Source: Streptacidiphilus jeojiense (GTDB lineage Bacteria > Actinomycetota > Actinomycetes > Streptomycetales > Streptomycetaceae). Taken from it: DNA of 64,000 bases. This document shows, in pieces, positions 9,068 through 16,818 of the stretch. The position numbers and the translations under genes were made by a program. The first letter of the stretch is position 1. Each line of letters starts with the position of its first letter. Under the pieces are notes generated by a model. It had not been told where the DNA came from. It was given only the letters and a program-made list of their open reading frames with translations, and did no database searches. Location of the stretch: contig NZ_JOEH01000006.1 of NCBI RefSeq assembly GCF_000719095.1, forward strand, positions 124,001-188,000, in the 5' to 3' direction.

Positions 9068-9079
9068 ATGCCTGGCATC
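9068..9079. promoter_or_regulatory. Second copy of palindromic site ATGCCTGGCATC
   Basis: Exact 12-nt match to positions 79-90, with ATGCC and GGCAT arms around a T. It sits upstream of the SDR/VOC minus-strand pair. Recurrence in front of two units of the same cluster supports a shared operator. Confidence 0.5.
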
Positions 9080-9110
9080 TATGTCTCCTGGCTGCGGACC
9101 GTAGTGGGCT

Positions 9111-9217
9111 GGTCGCGCACGCTGTTAAATCAGCAGAGCCCCGCGCCCCTGGGGGCTGCAACTGAACCGCTGTGGGTGAGTTGCAGGACCGTTGGGGGCG
9201 CGGGGAACTGCGCGACC
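9111..9217. repeat. Large nested palindromic intergenic element
   Basis: Three nested inverted repeats: GGTCGCGCA (9111-9119) with TGCGCGACC (9209-9217); CCCCGCGCCCC (9139-9149) with GGGGCGCGGGG (9195-9205); TGCAACT (9157-9163) with AGTTGCA (9179-9185). It ends one base before the IclR-type gene's stop, so it can act as its terminator. The outer and middle arms resemble a palindromic element I recall as frequent between Streptomyces genes; that recollection is unverified here. Confidence 0.7.
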
Positions 9218-10783
9218 CTAGCCCTGCACCGCGGCGAACCGTCCCGCGACCCGAAGATCCGCCTCGATCCGCCCCGCGGCCTCGCGCAGCGCGGGCAGGA
9301 CGTCCGCCAGGGTCTGCTCCGGGCTGTTCCGCTGAGCGTGCATCGCGGCGTTGACCGCCGCGACGGTGCGCCCCGCTCGATCGCGGACCGCAACGGCGAT
9401 CGAGCGCAGGCCGTGCTCCAGCTCGTCGCTGACCATGGCGTAGCCCTGCGCCGCCACCCGGTCCAGCAGTGCGGCCAACTCGGCGCGGTCGGTGCCCCCG
9501 CGCTGTCCGGCCAGCAGTACCTGCCCCATCGCCGTCGCCTCGGCCGGCAGCCGGGTGCCCACGTCGATCCGTACGGCCATGATGCGTTCGCTGGCGGCCC
9601 TTGCGGTGTAGCGGATGTCGGTGCCGTCGAGCACCGCCATCGACGCGGAGTCGTGCAGCCTGGAGCAGAGGTCGCGCAGGTGCGGCTGGGCCAGTTGAGG
9701 CAGCGTCAGCCGGGAGAGCGGGGCGAAGCCCAGGTCGAGCACCTGCGGGGTGATGCCGAACTCCCGTCCCTCCTGGGCGATGTAGCCGAGGTGGTGCAGT
9801 GTGATCAGGGCCCGTCGGGCGGTGGCCCGGGGAAGCCCGGTGGCCTGGGCAACGGCACTGAGGGTGAGCCAGGACCGCCCGCTGCCGAAGGCGGTGAGCA
9901 CCGAGAGCCCGCGGGCCAGCGACTCCACGAAGTCGGAGCCCGCCTCCTGCTTGGCGTCCGCAGTCCAGGCGACCGTTGGCCGTTCGGACTCCGTAGTCGG
10001 GGGAGGGCCGTGGCGCAGCTCCAGCTCCATCTCCCCGGTCGCCGCCAGCAGTTGCGGCAGCAGTGCCGCTCGCAGGTCCTCGGCGGTGTGCCTGCTGGTG
10101 TGGCTCACCACGCTGACCGCGCACACCTGGCGTCCGGCCGGATCCCGTACGGGGGCCGCCAGGGCCACCAGCCCCGGCTCGATCAGCTGGTCGTCCACCG
10201 ACCAGCCGTCGCGCCCGGCCTGCTCCGTCCGCTGCTCGAACGAGAGCGAGGCACCGGCGGCTGCGGAAGGCGGCGGCAGCGCGGGCCAGTCGTGGGGCTC
10301 GTGGGCCGGGCGGCCGCGGTCCGCGGCGAACAGCGGACCGGGTGCGGTGCGGTCGGCCGGCAGCAGGTCGCCGATCCGGAAGCTGAGCGACAGCGAACGG
10401 CGCCGGGTCGCCTGGTGCACGAAGCGGATGCCGTCGCGGTCCGGCACGGCGATGGAGACCGACTCGTCCAGCGCGTCGGCCAGCCGGTCGGCGTGCGGGC
10501 CGAGCAGGTCCGGCAGGCCCACCGCGAGCAGGTAGGCATTGCCCAGCTCCATCAGCGGCGGCGCGAGGACGACCTCGCGGCCCTCGGTGCGGACGTAGCC
10601 GATCCGGGCCAGGGTCGCCACGATCCGGTCGACGGTGGAGCGGGCCAGGGCGGTGCTGCGGGCGAGCTCGCCGGGGCTGCGACGGCCGCCGGGGGCGGCG
10701 GTGAGCTCCCGCAGCACCGCGATGCCACGGATCAGCGGGCCGACGGCTTCGGCGGGCGGAGGCAGCGGAGGCAGCTGGGGCAT
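9218..10783 (-). CDS. Tandem double-IclR regulator of the pca operon
   Basis: The product is 521 aa from the ATG at 10783, which follows GAGGAG. It contains two complete IclR units. Unit 1 (about residues 10-255) has a wHTH (RSPGELARSTALARSTVDRI) and an effector domain. Unit 2 (about 284-521) has a second wHTH (LTLSAVAQATGLPRATARRA) and an effector domain with RIMAVRIDVGTRLPA and MGQVLLAG, the signature of PcaR/PcaU/PobR regulators. Ordinary IclR proteins have one unit of about 260 aa. It is divergent from pcaH, and half-sites lie between them. It likely controls pcaHGBL-pobA in response to protocatechuate, 4-hydroxybenzoate or beta-ketoadipate. Unit 1 is more diverged and may be specialised for dimerisation or a second effector. 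Confidence 0.88.
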   Translation of the reverse strand: MPQLPPLPPPAEAVGPLIRGIAVLRELTAAPGGRRSPGELARSTALARSTVDRIVATLARIGYVRTEGREVVLAPPLMELGNAYLLAVGLPDLLGPHADRLADALDESVSIAVPDRDGIRFVHQATRRRSLSLSFRIGDLLPADRTAPGPLFAADRGRPAHEPHDWPALPPPSAAAGASLSFEQRTEQAGRDGWSVDDQLIEPGLVALAAPVRDPAGRQVCAVSVVSHTSRHTAEDLRAALLPQLLAATGEMELELRHGPPPTTESERPTVAWTADAKQEAGSDFVESLARGLSVLTAFGSGRSWLTLSAVAQATGLPRATARRALITLHHLGYIAQEGREFGITPQVLDLGFAPLSRLTLPQLAQPHLRDLCSRLHDSASMAVLDGTDIRYTARAASERIMAVRIDVGTRLPAEATAMGQVLLAGQRGGTDRAELAALLDRVAAQGYAMVSDELEHGLRSIAVAVRDRAGRTVAAVNAAMHAQRNSPEQTLADVLPALREAAGRIEADLRVAGRFAAVQG

Positions 10784-10841
10784 GGGCTCCTCGGGTGTTG
10801 ACAGGGTCGCCGGGTCTGCGCAGACTGCGGGTACGGCATTT

Positions 10842-10866
10842 GCGAACAATAGTTCACCAGGCGAAC
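10842..10866. promoter_or_regulatory. IclR-type operator half-sites in pcaH promoter
   Basis: Three related 6-mers occur in the 128-bp divergent gap: GCGAAC (10842), its near-inverted partner GTTCAC (10852) and a further GCGAAC (10861). The first two form an imperfect palindrome (GAAC, 4-nt spacer, GTTC). PcaU and PobR of this family bind arrays of three half-sites, which fits this layout. Binding by the divergent tandem IclR protein is inferred. Confidence 0.55.
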
Positions 10867-10911
10867 ACCGTATGTCAACGATGACAGATCTGTCGAAGGA
10901 CCGGGAGTCCG

Positions 10912-11694
10912 ATGAGCACCGCCCCGCCCTCCAGCCCCGCCGGGGTCCTGACCCAGCAGGACATCGACCGCGAGATAGCCGCCGCCCGCAAGGCGTACCA
11001 GGCCGAGGGCGTGCCGCGGCAGCACCCCGCGCGGGACTACCCGCCCTATCGCAGCAGCACCCTGCGGCATCCCACCCGGGCGCTGGTCAGCCTGCGCGAC
11101 CCGGAGGCCGCCGAACTGCGCGGGCCGGTCTTCGGCGCCACCGACGTCACCGACCTCGACGCCGACCTGACCCGGCAGCACCACGGTGAACCGCTGGGGG
11201 AGCGGATCACCGTCACCGGCCGGGTCCTGGACCGGGCCGGACGTCCGGTCGCCGGCCAGCTCCTGGAGATCTGGCAGGCCAACGCCTCGGGCCGGTACGC
11301 CCACCAGCGCGACCAGCACCGGGCCCCGCTGGACCCCAACTTCACCGGCTCGGGACGCTGTCTCACCGCCGCCGACGGCAGCTACTCCTTCACCACCATC
11401 AAGCCGGGCCCCTACCCCTGGCGCAACCACGACAACGCCTGGCGCCCCGCACACATCCACTTCTCGCTCTTCGGCACCGCCTTCACCCAGCGGCTGGTCA
11501 CCCAGATGTACTTCCCCGGCGATCCGCTCTTCCGGTACGACCCCATCCTGCAGTCGGTCACCGACAGCGCGGCCCGCGAGCGGCTGGTCGCCGCCTACGA
11601 GCACGACCTGTCGCGGTCCGAGTGGTCGCTCGGCTACCGCTGGGACATCGTCCTGGACGGCCCGGCCGCCACCCTGACGGAGGAGGAGCACTGA
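10912..11694 (+). CDS. pcaH: Protocatechuate 3,4-dioxygenase beta subunit
   Basis: Intradiol ring-cleavage dioxygenase beta chain (260 aa). It forms the catalytic heteromer with PcaG and converts protocatechuate to 3-carboxy-cis,cis-muconate. Non-heme Fe(III) ligands are visible as Tyr129 (SGRYAHQ), Tyr168 (KPGPYPWRN), His181 and His183 (RPAHIHFS). The N-terminal region with DYPPYRSSTLRHP is typical of beta subunits. It is the first gene of the operon pcaH-G-B-L-pobA, whose members all overlap by a few bases. The promoter lies in the gap shared with the tandem IclR regulator. Confidence 0.97.
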   Translation: MSTAPPSSPAGVLTQQDIDREIAAARKAYQAEGVPRQHPARDYPPYRSSTLRHPTRALVSLRDPEAAELRGPVFGATDVTDLDADLTRQHHGEPLGERITVTGRVLDRAGRPVAGQLLEIWQANASGRYAHQRDQHRAPLDPNFTGSGRCLTAADGSYSFTTIKPGPYPWRNHDNAWRPAHIHFSLFGTAFTQRLVTQMYFPGDPLFRYDPILQSVTDSAARERLVAAYEHDLSRSEWSLGYRWDIVLDGPAATLTEEEH

Positions 11695-12281
11695 TGGCCC
11701 AGCAACTGCCCACCCCGGAACATCCTCTGACTCCGGCGCAGACCATCGGCCCCTTCTTCGGCTATGCGCTGCCGCACCCGGCCGGCGGTGACATCGCCCC
11801 GGTCGGCCACCCCGACGCCGTCACCGTGCACGGCACGGTCCTGGACGGGGCCGGGCAGCCGGTACCCGACGCCGTGGTCGAGACCTGGCAGGCCGCCCCG
11901 GACGGCAGCCTGGACGGCGCGCCCGGATCGCTGCCCCGCAACGGCGTCGACGGCGGGCCCCGGCCCCGCAACGGCGTGGACTTCACCGGCTTCGGCCGGG
12001 CCTGCACCGACGCCGCCGGGCACTGGTCGGTGCGCACCCTGCCCCCGCCTGCGGACCGCCCCTACCTCGCCGTCTGCGTCTTCGCCCGCGGTCTGACGCA
12101 CCATCTGTTCACCCGCGCCTACCTGACCGATCCCGGACCGGGGGACCTGCTGCTGGACGATCTGGACGCGGCACGCCGTGACACGCTGATCGCCCGTCGG
12201 CAGCCGGACGGCACGCACCGGTTCGACATCCGCCTGCAAGGGGAGAAGGAGACGGTCTTCCTTGACTTCCCCGAACAGTGA
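11694..12281 (+). CDS. pcaG: Protocatechuate 3,4-dioxygenase alpha subunit
   Basis: Alpha chain of the intradiol dioxygenase (195 aa). It shares the beta-sandwich fold with PcaH but lacks the His pair that binds iron. It starts with the family opening LTPAQTIGPFFGYAL and includes WQAAPDG and TGFGRACTDAAGHW. The ATG overlaps the pcaH stop by one base (TGATG). Its stop lies inside a perfect 15-bp tandem duplication (12267-12296) that gives a second in-frame TGA. Confidence 0.96.
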   Translation: MAQQLPTPEHPLTPAQTIGPFFGYALPHPAGGDIAPVGHPDAVTVHGTVLDGAGQPVPDAVVETWQAAPDGSLDGAPGSLPRNGVDGGPRPRNGVDFTGFGRACTDAAGHWSVRTLPPPADRPYLAVCVFARGLTHHLFTRAYLTDPGPGDLLLDDLDAARRDTLIARRQPDGTHRFDIRLQGEKETVFLDFPEQ

Positions 12282-13719
12282 TTCCCCGAACAGTGACGAC
12301 GTGGGCCTGCTGGCACCGGTCAGCGCGGGCAGCGAGGCCGAGTCCGCCACCGGCGACCGGGCCTTCCTCCAGGCGATGCTGGACGCGGAGGCCGCACTGG
12401 TCCGGGCCCAGGCCGCTGTCGGCCTCGCCCCGGCCTCCGCAGCCCGCGCGGTGACCGAGGCCGCCCGGGCCGAGCGGTTCGACCCGCGTTCGCTGGCGCT
12501 GCGGGCCCGCGCGGGCGGCAACCCGGTGATCCCGCTGGTCGCCGACCTCGCCGCGGCCCTGCCGGAGGCCGCGGCAGCCCGGGTGCACCAGGGTGCGACC
12601 AGCCAGGACATCATGGACAGCGCGATGATGCTGATCGCCTCGCGCACCCTGGCACCGCTGCTGGACGACCTGGCCGCCACCGCGGACACCCTGGCCGCGC
12701 TGGCCGCCGAGCACCGGGCCACCCCCATGCCCGGACGCACCCTCACCCAGCACGCCGTGCCCACCACCTTCGGCCTGAAGGCCGCCGGCTGGCGGGCGCT
12801 GGTGCTGGACGCGCACGCCAGGATCGCCACCGTCCGCGCCTCGCTCCCGGCCCAACTCGGCGGAGCGGCAGGCACCCTGGCCGCCTTCCACGCCTACGCC
12901 GAGGCGACGGGACAACCCGTGCAGCCGCAGCCGCAGTCGGAGGACATCGGCCTTCGCCTGGTCGCCGCCTACGCAGCCGAACTCGGGCTGGCCGAGCCGC
13001 AGTTGCCCTGGCATGTGCTGCGCACCCCGGTCGCCGACCTCGGCGCCGCGCTGGCCTTCACCGCCGGTGCACTGGGCAAGCTCGCCGCCGACGTCCTGGT
13101 GCTCTCCCGGACCGAGATCGCCGAACTGGCCGAAGGCACGGGCGGCGGCTCCTCGGCCATGCCGCACAAGAGCAACCCGGTCCGGGCCACGCTGATCGCG
13201 GCCGCCGCCCGTCAGGTCCCGGCCCTGGCTGCCATCCTCCTCGGCTCCATGGCAGCCGAGGACGAGCGCCCCGCCGGCGCCTGGCACGCGGAGTGGCAGC
13301 CGCTGCGCGACACGCTCCGGCTCACCGGCGGCGCAGCCCGCGACGCGGCCGAACTGGTCGCCGGACTGAAGGTCAACAGTCATCTGATGTGGAGTCATCT
13401 CACGCTGACCGACGGTCTGCTGGTCTCCGAGCGGCTCAGCACGGTGCTCGCCCCGCTGCTCGGCCGGGACCGGGCCCGCACGCTGCTGGTCGGCGCCTCC
13501 CGCCGGGCGGCCGAGCTGGGCATCCCACTGGACGAGGCGCTGCGGGAACTGCTGGACGAGTCCGACGAGTTGCTTCCCGACGGGCAGTCGCCGAAAGACC
13601 TGCTCCCGCCCGCCCGGCTTCGGGAGCTCACCGACCCCACCGCCTACCTCGGCTCGGCCGTGGCACTCACCGACCGGGCCCTGCGCCGAACCGCCGTTCA
13701 CAAGGACGACCTCCGATGA
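12262..13719 (+). CDS. pcaB: 3-carboxy-cis,cis-muconate cycloisomerase
   Basis: Fumarase/aspartase superfamily enzyme (485 aa) that lactonises 3-carboxymuconate to 4-carboxymuconolactone. The signature GSSAMPHKSNP is at residues 296-306, with TSQDIMDSA and the LTQHAVPTTFGLK region upstream. The TTG start at 12262 follows GAAGGAGA and overlaps pcaG by 20 bp. An alternative GTG at 12301 would remove the SPNSDSPNSD repeat produced by the 15-bp duplication. The extra residues lie before the conserved core, so either start gives a complete enzyme. Confidence 0.94.
   Translation: MTSPNSDSPNSDDVGLLAPVSAGSEAESATGDRAFLQAMLDAEAALVRAQAAVGLAPASAARAVTEAARAERFDPRSLALRARAGGNPVIPLVADLAAALPEAAAARVHQGATSQDIMDSAMMLIASRTLAPLLDDLAATADTLAALAAEHRATPMPGRTLTQHAVPTTFGLKAAGWRALVLDAHARIATVRASLPAQLGGAAGTLAAFHAYAEATGQPVQPQPQSEDIGLRLVAAYAAELGLAEPQLPWHVLRTPVADLGAALAFTAGALGKLAADVLVLSRTEIAELAEGTGGGSSAMPHKSNPVRATLIAAAARQVPALAAILLGSMAAEDERPAGAWHAEWQPLRDTLRLTGGAARDAAELVAGLKVNSHLMWSHLTLTDGLLVSERLSTVLAPLLGRDRARTLLVGASRRAAELGIPLDEALRELLDESDELLPDGQSPKDLLPPARLRELTDPTAYLGSAVALTDRALRRTAVHKDDLR
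12267..12296 (+). repeat. Perfect 15-bp tandem duplication across pcaG stop / pcaB start
   Basis: The unit TTCCCCGAACAGTGA occurs twice without mismatch. In the pcaG frame it repeats the stop codon (TGA at 12279 and 12294). In the pcaB frame it encodes SPNSD twice. The zero divergence suggests a recent event. Confidence 0.9.
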
Positions 13720-14852
13720 CCACCTCGCTGCTGCACCACCGCTCGGACGGCGCGTCCGGGGCACCCGCACTGCTGCTCGGCCCCTCCCTCGGCACCAGCC
13801 TCGCCCTCTGGGACGCGCAGGCGGCAGCTCTGGCCCGCGACTTCCATGTGGTGCGCTGGGACCTGCCGGGCCACGGCGGCTCCGCCGCCGACCTGGTCGC
13901 CGCCGGTGCCACCGTCGCCGACCTGGGCCGGCTGGTGCTCGACCTCGCCGACTCCCTCGGCCTGGAACGGTTCTCCTACGCCGGGGTCTCCCTCGGTGGC
14001 GCGGTCGGCAGTTGGCTCGCCGCCGAGCACCCCGAGCGGGTCGGCGCGCTGGCACTGATCTGCACCTCCGCGCACTTCGGCGGCGCCGAACCCTGGCGCG
14101 AACGCGCGGCCTTCGTCCGGGCCGAGGGCGACCGGGCCATGGCCGAGCTGGCCGGCTCCGCCCCGGCCCGGTGGTTCACCGACGGCTTCGCCCCGCCCGA
14201 CCGGCTGATCCACGACCAGCGCACCGCCGACCCCGCCGCCTACGCCGCCTGCTGCGACGCCCTCGCCGCCTTCGACCTGCGCGGATCGCTGGCCCGGATC
14301 ACCGCTCCCGCACTGGTCCTGGCCGGACGCGAGGACCGTGCCGCACCGCCATCGCATTCCCGCGAACTCGCGGACGGCATCGCCGGATCGACCCTGCTGG
14401 AGCTCCCCGGCGCCGCCCACCTGGCCCCGGTCGAGCAGCCCGGAGCAGTCCTGCACGCCCTGCGCACCCACTTCCTGAGTGACCGTCATGCTGCCGGGAT
14501 GTCCGTCCGCCGTGCGGTCCTCGGCGACGCGCACGTGGACCGGGCGGTGGCCCGTACCACCCCCTTCACCGCTGACTTCCAGGACTTCATCACCCGCTAC
14601 GCCTGGGGTGAGATCTGGACCAGGCCCGGTCTCGACCGCCGCACCCGCAGCTGCATCACCCTCACCGCGCTGGTCGCCGGCGGCCACCACAACGAGCTCG
14701 CCATGCACGTCAGGGCGGCGCTGCGGAACGGGCTGACCCCGGACGAGATCAAGGAGGTGCTGCTCCAGTCCGCCGTCTACTGCGGAGTGCCGGCCGCCAA
14801 CTCCGCCTTCGCCGTCGCCGATGCCGTGCTTCAGGAAGAGGCCACCCCATGA
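13716..14852 (+). CDS. pcaL: Fused beta-ketoadipate enol-lactonase / 4-carboxymuconolactone decarboxylase
   Basis: A single 378-aa polypeptide joins two enzymes that are separate in proteobacteria (PcaD and PcaC). Residues 1-255 form an alpha/beta hydrolase with nucleophile Ser92 (GVSLGG), Asp207 and His235, which hydrolyses beta-ketoadipate enol-lactone. Residues from about 261 form the AhpD-like carboxymuconolactone decarboxylase (VRRAVLGDAHVDRA to QSAVYCGVPAAN). Such fusions are usual in actinomycetes. It overlaps pcaB and pobA by 4 bp each. The end product, beta-ketoadipate, needs PcaIJ and PcaF, which are not encoded nearby. Confidence 0.96.
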   Translation: MTTSLLHHRSDGASGAPALLLGPSLGTSLALWDAQAAALARDFHVVRWDLPGHGGSAADLVAAGATVADLGRLVLDLADSLGLERFSYAGVSLGGAVGSWLAAEHPERVGALALICTSAHFGGAEPWRERAAFVRAEGDRAMAELAGSAPARWFTDGFAPPDRLIHDQRTADPAAYAACCDALAAFDLRGSLARITAPALVLAGREDRAAPPSHSRELADGIAGSTLLELPGAAHLAPVEQPGAVLHALRTHFLSDRHAAGMSVRRAVLGDAHVDRAVARTTPFTADFQDFITRYAWGEIWTRPGLDRRTRSCITLTALVAGGHHNELAMHVRAALRNGLTPDEIKEVLLQSAVYCGVPAANSAFAVADAVLQEEATP

Positions 14853-16057
14853 CCGCCCCTGCCCCTGCCCACGCTCCCACCCGCACCACCGTCGGCATCG
14901 TCGGAGCCGGCCCGGCCGGCCTGCTGCTCGCCCGCCTGCTGCACGCGTCCGGCATCGACTGCGTCGTCCTGGAGAGCCGTGACCGCGGCTATGTCGAGCA
15001 GCGGCAGCGCGCCGGAATCCTCGAACAGGGCACGGTGGACGTACTGCGCGAGTCCGGCGCCGCCGAGCGGCTGGACCGCGAGGGCCTGCCCCACGACGGC
15101 ATCGAGCTGCGCTTCGACGGTCGCGCGCACCGGATCGACTTCCCGGCCCTGACCGGCGGCCGCCGGGTCTGGGTCTACGCCCAGACCGAGGTGGTCAAGG
15201 ACCTGGTCGCGCTGCAACTCACCCACGGCGCACCGCTGTTGTTCGAGGCCCAGGTCACCGCGGTCGAGGATGTCGAGAGTGCGCAACCCGCCCTCCGCTA
15301 CACCCACCAGGGCGTCGAACGCCGGCTGGAGTGCGACTACGTGGTCGGCTGCGACGGCTTCCACGGCGCGGTGCGCGAGGCGATACCCGCCGGGGCCAGG
15401 CAGACCTTCGAGCGCGGCTACCCCTACTCCTGGCTGGGTATCCTGGCCGACGTGGCACCGTCCAGCGACGAGCTGGTCTATGCCCACTCCCCGCGCGGCT
15501 TCGCCCTGTTGAGCATGCGGTCGCCGACCGTCAGCCGGCTCTACCTCCAGGTGCCCAACGGCACCGACCCGGCGGACTGGTCCGACGAGCGCATCTGGGA
15601 CGAACTCGACGCCCGCTTCGCCCTCGCCACCGGCGACTGGAAGCTGGCCCGGGGCCCGATCACCGCCAAGTCCGTTCTGCCCATGCGCAGTTCGGTTACC
15701 GAGCCGATGCGCCACGGCCGGCTCTTCCTGGCCGGCGACGCCGCCCACATCGTCCCCCCGACCGGGGCCAAGGGCCTCAACCTGGCCGTCGCCGACGTCA
15801 CCGTCCTGGCCCGGGCCTTCACCGCCCTGCACCGATCCGGCTCCACCGAACTCCTGGACGGCTACTCCGCCACCTGCCTCAACCGCGTCTGGCGGGCCGA
15901 GCACTTCTCCTACTTCATGACCAGCACCCTGCACACCGCCCCGGAGCAGTCCCCCTTCGACACCCGCCTCCAGCTCTCCCAACTCGACCGCATAGCCGCA
16001 TCCCCGCACGCAGCCGCCGAACTGGCGGCCAACTACGCGGGCCTGCCGCTGGTCTGA
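14849..16057 (+). CDS. pobA: 4-hydroxybenzoate 3-monooxygenase
   Basis: Flavoprotein p-hydroxybenzoate hydroxylase (402 aa). It makes protocatechuate from 4-hydroxybenzoate and so feeds the pca genes upstream. FAD-binding GAGPAG is at residues 19-24, followed by the family-specific ESRDRGYVEQRQRAGILEQG. The DG motif is in VVGCDGFHGAVR, and GDAAHIVPPTGAKGLNLA completes the FAD site. The ATG overlaps the pcaL stop. pobA as the last gene of a pca operon links peripheral and central steps under one promoter. Its 3' end overlaps a convergent gene by 25 bp. Confidence 0.96.
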   Translation: MTAPAPAHAPTRTTVGIVGAGPAGLLLARLLHASGIDCVVLESRDRGYVEQRQRAGILEQGTVDVLRESGAAERLDREGLPHDGIELRFDGRAHRIDFPALTGGRRVWVYAQTEVVKDLVALQLTHGAPLLFEAQVTAVEDVESAQPALRYTHQGVERRLECDYVVGCDGFHGAVREAIPAGARQTFERGYPYSWLGILADVAPSSDELVYAHSPRGFALLSMRSPTVSRLYLQVPNGTDPADWSDERIWDELDARFALATGDWKLARGPITAKSVLPMRSSVTEPMRHGRLFLAGDAAHIVPPTGAKGLNLAVADVTVLARAFTALHRSGSTELLDGYSATCLNRVWRAEHFSYFMTSTLHTAPEQSPFDTRLQLSQLDRIAASPHAAAELAANYAGLPLV

Positions 16058-16731
16058 CCGCTGTCCGTGGTGACCTGTCCGACTTCGGGGAGCCGCCGGT
16101 CCTGCGCCGAGGTGGGGACCATCCGCGCGACCGCGTCGGGCATCGCGCCGACCGTGAACACCCGGATCCGGTCGTCGACGGCGACGGTGACGAAGGAGGC
16201 TTCGGACGGCACCAGGTCGGGCAGTGCGGTCGTGTGGGACCCGGCCTCCAGATCGCCCTCGAAGACCCGCAGCGAGGTGCTCCTGGGCTCGGGAGGAGTG
16301 AACGAGGTTGCCCACAGCGCCTCGACGGTGACATGCGCGGGCTCGTCGAGCGTCAGTTGCACACTCCGGCCTGCGTCGTCGTAGGCGATGGCGGCACGGT
16401 CGGGGCCGCTTCGCGCGTCGGAGGCGGCGGCTTCGACCTGGGCCGCGATGAGGCCGGCGATACCGGCCAGTCCCTGGACGAAGCCCACCCGCGGGTTGCG
16501 CCTGGAGACCTCGTCCCGCAGGTACTGCTTGGTCTCGGCCGGAACCATCCCGCCGAAGACCAGGAGGTCGAGTTCGGTGACGTCGTAGTCGTCGAGGACA
16601 CGGTCGAACTGGTTGGTCGCGTCGGCGGTGTAGCCCTTGGCGCGCAGGATGTCGACGGTCGCGACCAGCACGCTGGGGCTGCGGCCGACCACCAGGACCC
16701 GTTCGGGGTGGTCGGCGGGTGGAGCGTTCAT
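16033..16731 (-). CDS. Unknown protein with receiver-like N-terminal domain, MarR-linked
   Basis: The product is 232 aa from the ATG at 16731, which follows AGGAAG. A further in-frame ATG at 16746 lies close to the operator and is less likely. The first 115 residues look like an alpha/beta Rossmann or receiver-type fold: RVLVVGRSPSVLVATVDILR, then LDLLVFGGMVP where a receiver would carry its Asp. The second half is beta-rich with no recognised motif. It is divergent from a MarR gene, with a perfect palindrome between them, so it is probably the MarR target. I do not know its function. Confidence 0.7.
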   Translation of the reverse strand: MNAPPADHPERVLVVGRSPSVLVATVDILRAKGYTADATNQFDRVLDDYDVTELDLLVFGGMVPAETKQYLRDEVSRRNPRVGFVQGLAGIAGLIAAQVEAAASDARSGPDRAAIAYDDAGRSVQLTLDEPAHVTVEALWATSFTPPEPRSTSLRVFEGDLEAGSHTTALPDLVPSEASFVTVAVDDRIRVFTVGAMPDAVARMVPTSAQDRRLPEVGQVTTDSGQTSGRPA

Positions 16732-16759
16732 CTTCGCTTCCTCCATGTTGGCCTTACCA

Positions 16760-16778
16760 ATGTTGGTTCAACCAACAT
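16760..16778. promoter_or_regulatory. MarR operator ATGTTGGTTCAACCAACAT
   Basis: Perfect palindrome with 9-bp arms around one C, in the divergent gap between the unknown gene and the MarR gene. More ATGTTGG motifs flank it at about 16745 and 16783, suggesting two or more dimer sites. Size and position fit a MarR dimer that represses both genes. Confidence 0.75.
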
Positions 16779-16818
16779 AGAACATGTTGGCCGCCCCCAC
16801 AATTGGTAGCCTGCAGGC

